Assembly (NCBI GenBank): GCA_900323505.1
Contig: OOIN01000040.1
Span: 124,001 to 188,000, forward strand
Length of the DNA: 64,000 nt
Reading direction: 5' to 3'
Source: Ustilago trichophora
Taxonomy: Eukaryota > Basidiomycota > Ustilaginomycetes > Ustilaginales > Ustilaginaceae
Made by a program: the position numbers and the translations under genes
The notes under the pieces: model-generated
Databases searched by the model: none
Told to the model about the DNA's origin: nothing
What the model saw: the letters and a program-made list of their open reading frames with translations, nothing else
Shown here: in pieces, positions 13,184-22,621 of the stretch
Layout: each line of letters opens with the position of its first letter
Position numbering within the stretch: the stretch's first letter is position 1

Positions 13184-14004
13184 CCTGCTCCTGGTTTTCG
13201 TGGCGAAAAGCCCGACGGCGTCGACCTTGTCGAAGTCTCGTTTCGTTTGTCTCAGTCTTGTTCTTCTCCTATTTTTTTGGTTCCTGACTTCTCCTTTCAC
13301 AACATTCCTTTTCCCTCTTCCCTTTCTCTCCCTCTGTCTCTCTCGCTCTCTCACTCTCTTTTTCTTCTTGTATCGAGGTACGACATGGCATTTGCGATTT
13401 GTTCCTTCTTTTCCTTCCTCTTCAATTCACTCTGTCTATTTTTCTTTCCAACTGTTTGTGTCGATGGTGCCATGTGAACGAAGAGCGTGCGATTGTCGAC
13501 ATACATCACCGCTACTGCAGCTGGCAAGACGAGCTCGCCGCCGTGGCTTTTGCTCCGATCTAAAGATGAGTGCTTGAGTCAACATTGTAGAGGAAAGCTG
13601 ATCGACTCAACAATGTCAGCACCTCAGAGATCAAGTACAAAGGACAAGGTACCTTCCTTTGTCATGCGAACAAAGAAAATGCTTTTGAGGACCCTTTGTT
13701 TTGGCACAGCTTTCAGCCAAGAAGTGGTTGGGACGTGGTTGGAACACAGAGCGGATTTTGAGCTCGGGCCTCTTTGCCACCGCTGTGCGCGTGGCTTGAG
13801 CCTAAATTTCCCGACTTTTTCTTTTTGTTATTTTTTTTTTGTCTCCAGTACTTTTCTTCTGGCTTCCACCACAAAGGGATTTTTCTTGAACAAGCAACAC
13901 TTGCGCACTGATCCTTTTTTGTTTCTTGCTCCACTTGTCGTCCTCCTCATCCTTATTACTCGACCACCATCGTCATCATCTCCTTTTTCATATTGACATT
14001 CACA
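13184..14004. other. Intergenic region upstream of MAM33
   Basis: About 820 bases. The first part is the CT-rich 3' flank of the secreted-protein gene (13260-13370). A possible 222-residue frame across this stretch overlaps the secreted gene in another frame and is of low complexity, so no gene is called. The last 100 bases are pyrimidine-rich leader for MAM33. Confidence 0.5.
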
Positions 14005-14835
14005 ATGATCGCCCGCAACTTCTCCAGGACCCTTCTTCGGGCCGCACCTCTTGCCAACACTTCGACCGTTGCCGCTCGCGCCTCGATTCGACCTGCCACC
14101 ATCGTTTCCCGCTTCGCCCCCCTCTCCCAGTCGGTCACCCGAGCTTTCTCTGCCACTCCCTTCCCCCGCGGTCAGGGAGAATCCGATGCCGAACTGAGTG
14201 CCAAGCTGGCTCAAGAGCTTTCGTACGAACAGGAGAATTCGAACCTCTTTGTCGGCGATTCCCCCACGAACGAGCCTGGCTTTGTTACCGAGTTCAAGCA
14301 AGGTGGAGTGTGGAAGATCGACGACAAACCTGGACTTGACGAGGTGGCCTTGGAACGCGAATTTGGCAATGAGCACATCAAGATTATCTTCTCTGTCGGT
14401 GGATTGGACACCACGGGTCCTTTGCCAGAGGGCGAAGAGGACGGTGCTGAAATGGAGGCTTCGCCCGATCAACCAGAAACCGCCGATTTCCCTGTTCGCA
14501 TCTCGGCTACTTTCACCAAACCATCCGAGGGAGCACTTATGCTCGACGCTTTTGTTCAGGATGGCGAGATCAATGTGGACAACATTGCTTACTACAAGGA
14601 CAAGAACATGGCTACCAGGATCGATGCAGAGGCAGACTTTGAGAGGAGAGGCATCTACCTCGGCCCCCAGTTCGAGACTTTGGATGACGCTCTGCAGAGT
14701 CAGTTCCACCAGTACCTGAGCGAGCGAGGCTTTGATGCCAACCTGGCTCTCTTCATTCCAAACTACGCAGAATACAAGGAACAGAGGGAGTACTGTGCCT
14801 GGTTGGGTAACGTTAGGAACTTTGTCGATGCCTAA
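14005..14835 (+). CDS. MAM33: Mitochondrial acidic matrix protein Mam33 (p32/gC1qBP family)
   Basis: A 276-residue single-exon protein. The ATG at 14005 starts an Arg/Ser/Ala-rich mitochondrial presequence (MIARNFSRTLLRAAPLANTS) running to about residue 55. The mature part opens with the SDAELSAKLAQELSYE helix and is followed by acidic beta-rich sequence, with a strongly acidic loop (PEGEEDGAEMEASPDQPE). The C-terminal helices include LDDALQSQFHQYLSERGFD, a hallmark of the p32 fold. Homologues form doughnut-shaped trimers in the matrix and act in mitochondrial ribosome assembly, translation and oxidative phosphorylation; the exact biochemical activity of the family is not settled. Length matches yeast Mam33 (266 residues). 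An in-frame codon four positions upstream is less likely to be the start. Confidence 0.92.
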   Translation: MIARNFSRTLLRAAPLANTSTVAARASIRPATIVSRFAPLSQSVTRAFSATPFPRGQGESDAELSAKLAQELSYEQENSNLFVGDSPTNEPGFVTEFKQGGVWKIDDKPGLDEVALEREFGNEHIKIIFSVGGLDTTGPLPEGEEDGAEMEASPDQPETADFPVRISATFTKPSEGALMLDAFVQDGEINVDNIAYYKDKNMATRIDAEADFERRGIYLGPQFETLDDALQSQFHQYLSERGFDANLALFIPNYAEYKEQREYCAWLGNVRNFVDA

Positions 14836-15225
14836 GAAAAGTATTCTTTAAAGCACCGTTCGGTTGTAGTGCTTGCTGTGTAATTTCAGAAATCCTTATC
14901 ACTCTCTCGTCGTTAAACGACCGTGCTCGTGTCATAGTGTCGTCCCGTGTGAAGTCTTGATCCCTTTCTTGGAAGTCGTGAGGGGCCAGAGGAGGCACAG
15001 CGCCATCGCAAGCAATTTGTTAGTTACTCTTGCCTAACATCTTGTTGAAAATCAATTGAAATCCGACTCCCGAAACTGCTACCGAAAATTTTGGGAATCT
15101 TCCTGTTTGAACGCAGAGAAATTTCTCAGGGTCTTTGACCTTGCTCCCCCTTTTCATTTCTTCTTTTCAACTCCATACCATCCCTCTCACCATCGATACG
15201 AGAGAAAAGCCCCGTCCATTTCAAG
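14836..15225. other. Intergenic spacer MAM33 to Nop13-like gene
   Basis: Holds the MAM33 3' UTR and the promoter and leader of the next gene. No further element is recognised. Confidence 0.5.
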
Positions 15226-16992
15226 ATGTCGGACTCTGAGATGGCCGTCAACAAACCCCCTTCCACCACTGCCGGTGGCGAAGGCGAAGGCGGTGCTGAA
15301 GGTAGACCTTTGACCAACAAAGAAAAGCGACAGCTGGCTGTAGCACAAAAGCGAGCGGCCAAGGAGCAAGCTGCTGCTCGTAAATTGGCCCCTTCTTCTT
15401 CTTCTTCTTCTTCATCTTCTGCTGCTATTGGAGAAAAGCGCAAGCGTGACGCCACCTCCATTGGCGATGTTGAAGCCGATGGTGAGCCTGTAGAAGGTGA
15501 ACCTACCGAACCGCAAGAAGACGAAGCCGAAGTGGAAGTTCTCTCGCACAAAGAACAACGACGACGTAAGAAGCTCGCCAAGCTCTCCGACTCGACTGAT
15601 TCCACCCTGCCATCCGATCCGAATGCATTGATGCACCCCTCTCGTGCACCCACAGTGCAACCTCGATCCGGATTCAGCATCTGGGTCGGTAACCTTTCCT
15701 TTTTCACCGCACCCGCAAAGCTCATCGACTGGTTTGAACAACGTGGTGTGGATGGAATCTCGAGAGTCAACATGCCCAAAGGTGCTAGACGAGCCGAGAT
15801 GAATCGTGGATTTTGCTACTTGGATCTGCCAAGTAAGGATATGCTCACTGCGGCGCTGAATTTGTCCGAACAACCGTTAGATGGGAGGAAATTGCTCATT
15901 AAGAACGGGAGCGATTTCACAGGAAGACCCGATATCAATACTAGTGCCCTCGGCATCGCTAGGACGCTTCCTAGCGCTACTACCTCGATGCATGCCAACA
16001 AGGACGATGACGAGGATGTTGAGCAAGAAGGAAACGAGGGTCAAGCGGATACAGATGGTAAAGAGCAAATCAAGGGCAAGACAGGATTGACAAAGACGGC
16101 CCAAAAGATCCTTAGAGCCCAAAAGAATCCCCCCTCCATGACACTCTTCCTCGGTAACCTTAGCTTCAATACTACCGAACAAGGTGTTAGAGATTTGTTC
16201 GATCATTCGGCCAGCAAGCGAAACCCCGTGGTTAAGAAAACCAAAAAGGAACGCAAATCCAAGGACAAGAATGTCAAATCCAAGGCTGAAAAGTCTTCTT
16301 CTTCTTCTGACTCTGACTCTGATTCCGATTCTTCATCTTCTTCTTCTTCTTCGGACTCGGACTCGGACTTGGAGTCGGATTCGGATTCGGATTCGGATTC
16401 GGACGAAGAAGAGAAAGAAAAAAAGACCGAAAGCCAACCCAAACAAACATTTATTCATCCATCTCATGGAGAAGTTGTTTCCTCCTCGGCAGGAATTCGT
16501 AAAGTTCGTCTTGGAACATTTGAAGATGCGCCTACAAAATGTAAAGGATTTGGATTCCTCGATTTTCACACTGTTGAACAAGCGACTTGCTCCCTTCTCG
16601 ATCCGCGCAATACCTTTCTTGATGGACGTAAGATCATCCTTCAATACGCCTCTGCTGATGCTACACGACGAGGTGCGAGTAAACAGCAGAAAAGTGCAAT
16701 TGCTTCGAAACGACCAAACGAATTGCGCGTCGGATTCCAGCGAAACAAACCAAAAAGAATCCAACCCCATTCCGAATCTCCTCCTCCAATCCCCGGCTCT
16801 TTCAACCCAAACGCAGAATTACCAAAGAAACATAAAGAAACAAAACAAGAAAGACTCGAAAGAAGACAAAGAGACGCTTCAAATCCATCAACCCAAAAAA
16901 GATCAAGACCAGGCGCTGCCCTCGCAAACGCCCAAAGAGCAAGTACCGCCGTCGTTCAGAGTACAGGCACAAAAATCTCTTTCGACGATTAA
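15226..16992 (+). CDS. NOP13: Nop13-like nucleolar RNA-binding protein
   Basis: A 588-residue single-exon protein. A Lys-rich, acidic N-terminus precedes RRM1 (about 148-235), with RNP2 as SIWVGNLSFF and RNP1 as MNRGFCYLDL. RRM2 begins with TLFLGNLSFN (about 305) but is interrupted by an insertion of roughly 90 residues rich in Lys, Ser and Asp before the strand VRLGTFEDAPTKCKGFGFL resumes near residue 428. The phrase TFEDAPTKCKGFGFLDF is typical of yeast Nop13 RRM2. The C-terminus is basic. Nop13 is nucleolar, associates with pre-ribosomal particles and is not essential in yeast; its RNA target is uncertain. RNP1 in RRM1 (NRGFCYLDL) has Phe and Tyr at the RNA-stacking positions. Confidence 0.85.
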   Translation: MSDSEMAVNKPPSTTAGGEGEGGAEGRPLTNKEKRQLAVAQKRAAKEQAAARKLAPSSSSSSSSSAAIGEKRKRDATSIGDVEADGEPVEGEPTEPQEDEAEVEVLSHKEQRRRKKLAKLSDSTDSTLPSDPNALMHPSRAPTVQPRSGFSIWVGNLSFFTAPAKLIDWFEQRGVDGISRVNMPKGARRAEMNRGFCYLDLPSKDMLTAALNLSEQPLDGRKLLIKNGSDFTGRPDINTSALGIARTLPSATTSMHANKDDDEDVEQEGNEGQADTDGKEQIKGKTGLTKTAQKILRAQKNPPSMTLFLGNLSFNTTEQGVRDLFDHSASKRNPVVKKTKKERKSKDKNVKSKAEKSSSSSDSDSDSDSSSSSSSSDSDSDLESDSDSDSDSDEEEKEKKTESQPKQTFIHPSHGEVVSSSAGIRKVRLGTFEDAPTKCKGFGFLDFHTVEQATCSLLDPRNTFLDGRKIILQYASADATRRGASKQQKSAIASKRPNELRVGFQRNKPKRIQPHSESPPPIPGSFNPNAELPKKHKETKQERLERRQRDASNPSTQKRSRPGAALANAQRASTAVVQSTGTKISFDD

Positions 16993-17187
16993 ATTCTCCC
17001 ACCCCTCTTCCCACACTTTTTTTCAATTTGGCCTTTGTTTCTTTCAAACGTTTTGTCGTCATTGTCATGTTGTTGTGGTTGTGATTGCAATCCTGAATCG
17101 ATAACACATGGCTTGACGTGTTGTGTTGAATCAATTTTTGTATGAATGAGGTGTGTGTGTATGATTCAGTGTGACATTTGTAAGAGT

Positions 17188-19476
17188 CTAAGAGGAGGAT
17201 GTAGGACCAAATGCATCTAGGGGAATTAGGATGGATTTCCAACCGTTATTTTGACAATGTTGCAATTCGATCTTTCGCTCCTGTTTGAAATGCTTCCCAA
17301 TGATCAAGCGATAGTCATAGCCTGTAAGGTCAGAATCGGCGAGTTTGGACCCGATAGACGTTGATCTATCGTCTATGACTAGCTCTTTGGCTTCTTCCAT
17401 TGACCAACCCATGGCTTCCTCCGTCTCCTCTTTTGCTTTAGTTTGGGAATGTTGCGTCACGATACCGTCAAGCACTTGCCGCACAGTGCCATCTGTGCTC
17501 CTTGCTGTGGTGATGATGCGGTGGTAAACCTCTTCGGCAACCTGAATTTTGAGCGGGTCGTTGGTATCAGCGATAACAATGACCGCTGTGAAGGGGGCTA
17601 CTTCAGCAGGCCATCTAAAGCCTGCCTTGCTACCCTTTGCCTGTGCAGTATCGTTGTTGAATAGCCGATCAAAGTCGGCACTGGCCTTCTGAGCCAATGC
17701 TCCCAAAATGCGAGAAACACCAATACCAAAGCATCCCATCTGAAATGGCACCCTCCCATTATCCAGCCTCACCACATCTTCCGTCTCCACCTTGACCTCA
17801 CCCGAAGGTAAGAATCCAGCCTCGAGGGCACGGCTGTATTTTTCGCCAAGATAGAATGTATGGCCAATTTCAATGGCTTTGGTCTCCTTGAGAGAGTGCG
17901 TAGATCGACACGAGGGACATGTATCTGAGGATTGGGCTGTTCGGATGTCGACAAGAGTTAAAGGTAGCGTGACTGAAGAAGAGGAGCTGATAAAGTGGCC
18001 GAATTGGGTAGGGAACAGATCGAGTAAGGGAAGATGCTCGGATGGATGAGATGGACGAGAGGTGAAGGTGTTGATGGAGGTGATGAGGGCTTCGTTGAGC
18101 TCGGATGGGTCGAGGGAGGCGCATTCGAAATCGGCTAGGACGGAGAGGGATGTGAAGCGGACCAATGGGCCTTCTGGACGGTCTTTCCAATCCCACGAGA
18201 CAAGCGAGGCTGAATCGGAGGAGGATTTCGAGTCGTAGAGCAGTTCAACATTGTCTTGTTTCGGCGCACCTGGGAGTAACTGATTACCCTTTGTTGGGGG
18301 CTGCTGAGAGGAGTGCAACTCGTGGGCAGATACCTTGAGCTTGGCTACAATCTTTTGGAGCTTTGTGTGGTTCAACTCCCTATCTGCAGGCAAAACAAAT
18401 GCATGCATGACCTGATCCTGGACCTTGACATCTCTACATCCGAAGAGCAGCACCCTCACATCGGTCGCAACCACAGGCATATGTGCTGGATCCGGCATTG
18501 ACACTGCCTTCTCGGTGTTGGCCGTATAGCTGCACTTTGCACACGAAATCAGCGTATCCTCCCCTGCCGCATCCTCAACATGATATTCGTGACTCTTATT
18601 GCCCCCGATAGCACCCGTATCCGCCTCTGCAGCCTTCCAGCTCTGTTTTCCAAACACTCTATCAAACACGTTGGCGTAGGCGCCTCTCACGTCGTCATAC
18701 GTCTTGATCGCATCCTTTTGCGTCTTGTCAAACGAGTAGAGATCGTTCATCAGAAACTCCTTTGTCCTCAACAGTCCCATCCTGGGGCGTGGTTCGTCTC
18801 TAAACTTGCGTGTGATCTGGTAAAGCCTCAATGGGAGCTGTCGATCGGAATCGACTTGTTGCGCAACGAGTTTGGTGATTTCCTCCTCGTGGGTGGGGCC
18901 AAGGACGAATTCGGAATGTTTACGGTCGTGAAGTTTGTAGAGCTCGGAGCCCATGATTTGGTATCTGCCTGTTTGATGCCATAGTTTGGAGGGGAGAAGG
19001 TTGGGGAGGGAGAGACGCGAGGCAGAGATGGCGGAGAGTTCCGAGTCAATGATCGAGGTGATCTTGTTGACGATGCGAAGAGCGTTAGGGAGGAGAGTGA
19101 AGACTCCAGACGAGGAAGTACGGATATAACCGCCACGAAGAAGCAGCTGAAGTGAGGGTAGGGGGTCTTGATTGTTGCTTGAGGTTGAAGAGGTTGTTTG
19201 CGACGCTTTTTGGGTGGGTGAAAAGTGAGTGGATAGTCGAATTGGTTGCAAGTGGCTGCGTTTGGATCGTATTGATGACACAGAAGAGGAAGAGCCAGAG
19301 GAAGAGGAAGAGGATGAAAAGGGCTGTGCTTGTTGCAGGTTATGCGTTGAGGCTAGTAGTCGGGAGGTTGCCAAGTTGCGTGCTGGCTGCAATCGACGGA
19401 GGATAAGGGCTGAAGAGGATGAAGTTGATGCTACAGACGAGCATGCTCTGCAATACATTCCCTGACGAGATGCCAT
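17188..19476 (-). CDS. AIM10: Mitochondrial prolyl-tRNA synthetase
   Basis: A 762-residue single-exon class II synthetase of the bacterial-type ProRS family. Residues 1-90 form a Ser/Arg-rich presequence. Motif 1 region: GVFTLLPNALRIVNKI. Then comes the ProRS signature GSELYKLHDRKHSEFVLGPT followed by HEEE; motif 2 reads TRKFRDEPRPRMGLLRTKEF. A divergent insertion follows, then motif 3 in GCFGIGVSRILGAL. The C-terminal anticodon-binding domain ends with KHFKQERKIELQH. It charges mitochondrial tRNA-Pro; yeast AIM10 and human PARS2 are the counterparts. At 762 residues it is longer than yeast Aim10 (576), from the presequence and insertion-domain extensions. Whether the editing function of the insertion domain persists cannot be judged. 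It converges on the Nop13-like gene with only 195 bases between them. Confidence 0.92.
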   Translation of the reverse strand: MASRQGMYCRACSSVASTSSSSALILRRLQPARNLATSRLLASTHNLQQAQPFSSSSSSSGSSSSVSSIRSKRSHLQPIRLSTHFSPTQKASQTTSSTSSNNQDPLPSLQLLLRGGYIRTSSSGVFTLLPNALRIVNKITSIIDSELSAISASRLSLPNLLPSKLWHQTGRYQIMGSELYKLHDRKHSEFVLGPTHEEEITKLVAQQVDSDRQLPLRLYQITRKFRDEPRPRMGLLRTKEFLMNDLYSFDKTQKDAIKTYDDVRGAYANVFDRVFGKQSWKAAEADTGAIGGNKSHEYHVEDAAGEDTLISCAKCSYTANTEKAVSMPDPAHMPVVATDVRVLLFGCRDVKVQDQVMHAFVLPADRELNHTKLQKIVAKLKVSAHELHSSQQPPTKGNQLLPGAPKQDNVELLYDSKSSSDSASLVSWDWKDRPEGPLVRFTSLSVLADFECASLDPSELNEALITSINTFTSRPSHPSEHLPLLDLFPTQFGHFISSSSSVTLPLTLVDIRTAQSSDTCPSCRSTHSLKETKAIEIGHTFYLGEKYSRALEAGFLPSGEVKVETEDVVRLDNGRVPFQMGCFGIGVSRILGALAQKASADFDRLFNNDTAQAKGSKAGFRWPAEVAPFTAVIVIADTNDPLKIQVAEEVYHRIITTARSTDGTVRQVLDGIVTQHSQTKAKEETEEAMGWSMEEAKELVIDDRSTSIGSKLADSDLTGYDYRLIIGKHFKQERKIELQHCQNNGWKSILIPLDAFGPTSSS

Positions 19477-19878
19477 CTTTGGTTATCGATAGCAGTCGGA
19501 TGTGCTTCCAAAGAGCGTCTCGTGGCCATGTGAGCCTTTAAAGAGGCCTTGATATGGAGTCATCCGAAGGCTTTGCAAGTGTGACTTTCCAGGGTCCATG
19601 ATGGGTCTTGTCAATCCTCCACCCTGGCCTGCTTATTAATGCTTATTCTCCGGTTAATTATTGGATCACGGCTGATTATGTGGCAAAATCGGGCCAAGAA
19701 GCGCGGAAAGTCAGTCGGCTTGCCATTTCTGCAGTTTGGAGAGTGTTCGGATGACCGTTGAAGCCGACTGCCGGTGGCTTAGCTGAGATTCGAGTGGATC
19801 TTTGAAAGCCAATCTCACTGAACACAGAGCTGCTTCCGTCACCGCGCTGGCCTGCAAGAACCAAGTCTTATTTCATCA

Positions 19879-20280
19879 TCACTCTGCAACTACTGTAGCA
19901 GGCGGCTTTACGTTTGCAGTTGTTGATGCTGTTTTCTTCTCGTTGGTTTGGCCCGGTCTGCCCCGCGTATAGCAAAAGGCGGCGTCGGGTACCGCTGAAA
20001 GTGTTCCGGCAGTCATTTCAGTCTGAAGAGGAACAGTCGTGACACCATTGCCTGCCTGCTTGACATGGATCACTCCGAGCATGCTTGGTTGCTGACAAGT
20101 GCGATCGGACAACTGATAGCATCGGTTAAATGTGATTGTCAGGAAGAATCGTTGTTGAGAGGGGTGTGTGAGTACGACCGTCAACACCGTTGGATGCTCT
20201 GGGCTGGACCGAAAAGTGTGTTGTCTCTTTTCTGAGTCGACGCGCATTTCCAAGGTCAATCCAGCTGTTGCATTCTTCAT
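19879..20280 (-). CDS. Weak candidate: small hypothetical protein
   Basis: I do not recognise this 133-residue frame. It starts with a true ATG (MKNATAGLTLEMRVDSEK). Its composition is more protein-like than most intergenic frames here: a middle with alternating hydrophobics (TVLTVVLTHPSQQRFFLTIT), three Cys residues and a charged, Thr/Ala-rich C-terminus. There is no signal peptide or membrane segment. A TACTGTA cluster lies 60-90 bases upstream of its ATG. It could equally be a chance frame in the ProRS/ACAD promoter; conservation would decide. Confidence 0.25.
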   Translation of the reverse strand: MKNATAGLTLEMRVDSEKRQHTFRSSPEHPTVLTVVLTHPSQQRFFLTITFNRCYQLSDRTCQQPSMLGVIHVKQAGNGVTTVPLQTEMTAGTLSAVPDAAFCYTRGRPGQTNEKKTASTTANVKPPATVVAE

Positions 20281-20336
20281 GCGCGCGCGTCAGTTGAGAG
20301 CCACAGAAGCGCGGGGCCGCCATCACAGTCGACGCA

Positions 20337-20370
20337 TACTCTGTACTGTACACTGTACTTTGTACTGTAT
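20337..20370. promoter_or_regulatory. TACTGTA-type motif cluster
   Basis: Repeated CTGTACTGTACACTGTAC-like copies lie about 260 bases upstream of the acyl-CoA dehydrogenase ATG. The motif recurs across the window almost only outside genes. The binding factor is unknown. Confidence 0.35.
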
Positions 20371-20426
20371 TTCCAAAGTAGTGCCGGTCCACAGAGTAGA
20401 ATTCCAATCCGGCCAATTCAACTTTT

Positions 20427-20446
20427 GAGAGAGAGAGAGAGAGAGA
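20427..20446. repeat. GA dinucleotide microsatellite
   Basis: Ten GA units in the promoter region of the acyl-CoA dehydrogenase gene. Confidence 0.85.
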
Positions 20447-20629
20447 CCAGACATTTAAATTGAAGCTGAAAGGGTATCTCCGACTGCTTTTGCCCCAGAC
20501 TGGGCTGCCACACTACATATACCCCTCTGGGCCCCCGCATTCTTTGCTCTCGTTCTCTTTGGTCATCCAATCTATCCTCCTCCCTCCCTCCGCCTCAATC
20601 CAACAAGTACACACACACAAACACACACA

Positions 20630-22030
20630 ATGTCGCTTCGATCTTCCTCTAGCCGTTTCTTGGCGCGCGCCACCAAGGCCGTTACTACCACCCCACGAAC
20701 TCGCGCTCTCGCCACTGTACGATGCATGAGTAGCTCCTCCTCCAGCACCACTGCTGCTGCTTGGAGCTCGGTTGCCAACAAACCTGCCACCCAGCGTCTC
20801 GTTTCTGCTGCTCGTGCTTTCTCCTCCACATCCTCCTCGGCTTCTGCCGATTTCGAATCGCCCTTTGGTGTCAACTCGCTCGCCAAGTTCACCGAGGAAG
20901 AGGAGATGCTTCGCGAAGCTGTCCAGCGTTTTGCCCAGGACGTCGTCGCTCCTCGCGTAGAGGCCATGGACGAGGCCGAAAAGATGGATCCCGAAATCAT
21001 CAAGGGTCTCTTTGAGCAAGGTCTCATGGGTGTCGAGACTTCGGCCGATCACGGTGGTGCCGGATGCTCCTTCACCGCTGCCATCATCGTCATTGAGGAG
21101 CTCGCCAAGATCGACCCCTCGGTCTCGGTCCTCTGCGATGTCCACAACACCCTCGTCAACACTGTGATTCGCAAATACGCCAGCAAGCACATTCAGGACA
21201 AGTACCTCCCCCAGCTCTCGGAAAAGTCGCTCGGCTCCTTCTGTCTCTCCGAACCCGCCTCCGGTTCCGATGCATTCGCCATGAAGACCAGCTGCAAGAA
21301 ATCCGCCGATGGCAAATCCTGGACCATCAACGGTTCCAAGATGTGGATCACCAACTCGGCCGAAGCCGAATTCTTCATCGTCTTTGCCCAGTCCGATCCT
21401 TCCAAGGGTTACAAGGGTATCAACGCCTTTGCCGTTGAAAAGTCGATGGGTGTCGAAATCGCCAAGAAGGAGAAGAAGCTTGGCATCCGCGCCTCTTCCA
21501 CCTGCACCCTCAACTTTGACGACATCACCGTCCCTGCTGAGAACCTCATTGGTGAAGAGGGCAAAGGGTACAAGATCGCCATTGAAATCCTCAACGAAGG
21601 TCGTGTCGGTATTGCCGCTCAGATGATTGGTCTTGCTCAAGGAGCCGTTGACAAAGCCATCCGCTACGCTGCCGATCGCAAGCAATTCGGCAAAAAGATT
21701 ACCCAATTCCAAGGAATGCAGTTCCAAATCTCTCAAATCATGATGGAAATCGAAGCTGCCAAAGCTCTCACCTACAACGCGGCTCGTTTGAAGGAAGAAG
21801 GTCGACCTTTCACCAAGGAAGCCGCCATGGCCAAGCTTTTCGCTTCCCAGGTGGCACAGCGTGCCAGTGGAAGCGCCATCGAATGGTGCGGTGGTGTCGG
21901 ATTCACTCGAGAGACCGGCATCGAAAAGTTCTGGAGAGACTCCAAGATCGGTGCCATCTATGAAGGTACTAGCAACATTATGCTCGAGACTATCTTTAAG
22001 TTGGTAGAGCGTGAGATGGATCTCAAGTAA
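20630..22030 (+). CDS. Mitochondrial short/branched-chain acyl-CoA dehydrogenase
   Basis: A 466-residue single-exon protein. The first ~75 residues are Ser/Arg/Ala-rich and look like a mitochondrial presequence. The ACAD fold follows: an N-terminal helical domain (FTEEEEMLREAVQRFAQDVV), FAD-binding middle with FCLSEPASGSDAFAMKT and WITNSAEAEFFIVFA, and a C-terminal helical domain with AIRYAADRKQFGKKI. The catalytic base is the Glu in GAIYEGTSNIM, the position used by short, medium and short/branched-chain enzymes. IEWCGGVGFTRE is another family signature. It would oxidise a short or branched acyl-CoA (for example 2-methylbutyryl-CoA from isoleucine) and pass electrons to ETF. Resemblance is closest to ACADSB-type enzymes, but substrate range is inferred. 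The leader contains CA-rich sequence just before the ATG. Confidence 0.9.
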   Translation: MSLRSSSSRFLARATKAVTTTPRTRALATVRCMSSSSSSTTAAAWSSVANKPATQRLVSAARAFSSTSSSASADFESPFGVNSLAKFTEEEEMLREAVQRFAQDVVAPRVEAMDEAEKMDPEIIKGLFEQGLMGVETSADHGGAGCSFTAAIIVIEELAKIDPSVSVLCDVHNTLVNTVIRKYASKHIQDKYLPQLSEKSLGSFCLSEPASGSDAFAMKTSCKKSADGKSWTINGSKMWITNSAEAEFFIVFAQSDPSKGYKGINAFAVEKSMGVEIAKKEKKLGIRASSTCTLNFDDITVPAENLIGEEGKGYKIAIEILNEGRVGIAAQMIGLAQGAVDKAIRYAADRKQFGKKITQFQGMQFQISQIMMEIEAAKALTYNAARLKEEGRPFTKEAAMAKLFASQVAQRASGSAIEWCGGVGFTRETGIEKFWRDSKIGAIYEGTSNIMLETIFKLVEREMDLK

Positions 22031-22621
22031 AATCTCCTTTTCCTCCCCCTTTTTTTTTCTTTGTTATTTTTGATGTAATTGATTCATGTATGTAATGATT
22101 TCTTTTTTTAGATGAATTTGAAAACCCCCCTTTTTTTTACTCGATGTTTTGGCATTGTTGTTGTGGTTTAGTTGTTTGTGAGGTCAAATGTGAGTGATGA
22201 TGGGTTTGACGATTGGGGGATTGTAAAGGAGAGAAAGGAGGTGGTTGGATGATGGATGGAAGATGATATTCTATTGGATGGATGGGTTTTGGTGTGAGGA
22301 AGGGGTTTTTTTTTTTTTTTTTTTTTTTTTTTTGTTACAAGTTGGAGAAAAGATGGTGATTTGGTCTCGGTGGCTTGATAGGTGTTGTACGTGTCAAGGT
22401 ATTGACAACCACGTCACACTTCCCCAACGCTTCTGTTCAGACACACTGTACACGCCCATCCATCTTGCATCTCTACACACGCAATCCTTCCGCATATACA
22501 CGCAACACTCGACTAGATTGAACCGAAACCAACAAGCTACAACACCTGCCCCCCCTCCCCCCCCGGGGGGGTTTTTTTTTTTTCTCTCTGCCAAAAGCGA
22601 AAGAATAATCGTTTTTGCCGC
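22031..22621. other. Convergent 3' region with homopolymer runs
   Basis: Between the 3' ends of the ACAD and SDR genes. It includes a 28-base poly-T (22306-22333) and a block of C, then G, then T runs at about 22548-22582. No gene is supported; a 208-residue frame across this region reads through poly-T and antisense to SDR exon 3. Confidence 0.5.
22306..22333. repeat. Poly-T run
   Basis: 28 consecutive T residues downstream of the ACAD gene. Confidence 0.9.

Larger units (their letters stand above)
19477..20629. other. Intergenic region between divergent ProRS and acyl-CoA dehydrogenase genes
   Basis: About 1.15 kb acting as promoter for both flanking genes. It holds a TACTGTA-type cluster at 20337-20370 and a GA run at 20427-20446. 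An ATG-initiated 133-codon frame on the minus strand (19879-20280) is listed separately as a weak candidate. Confidence 0.5.
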
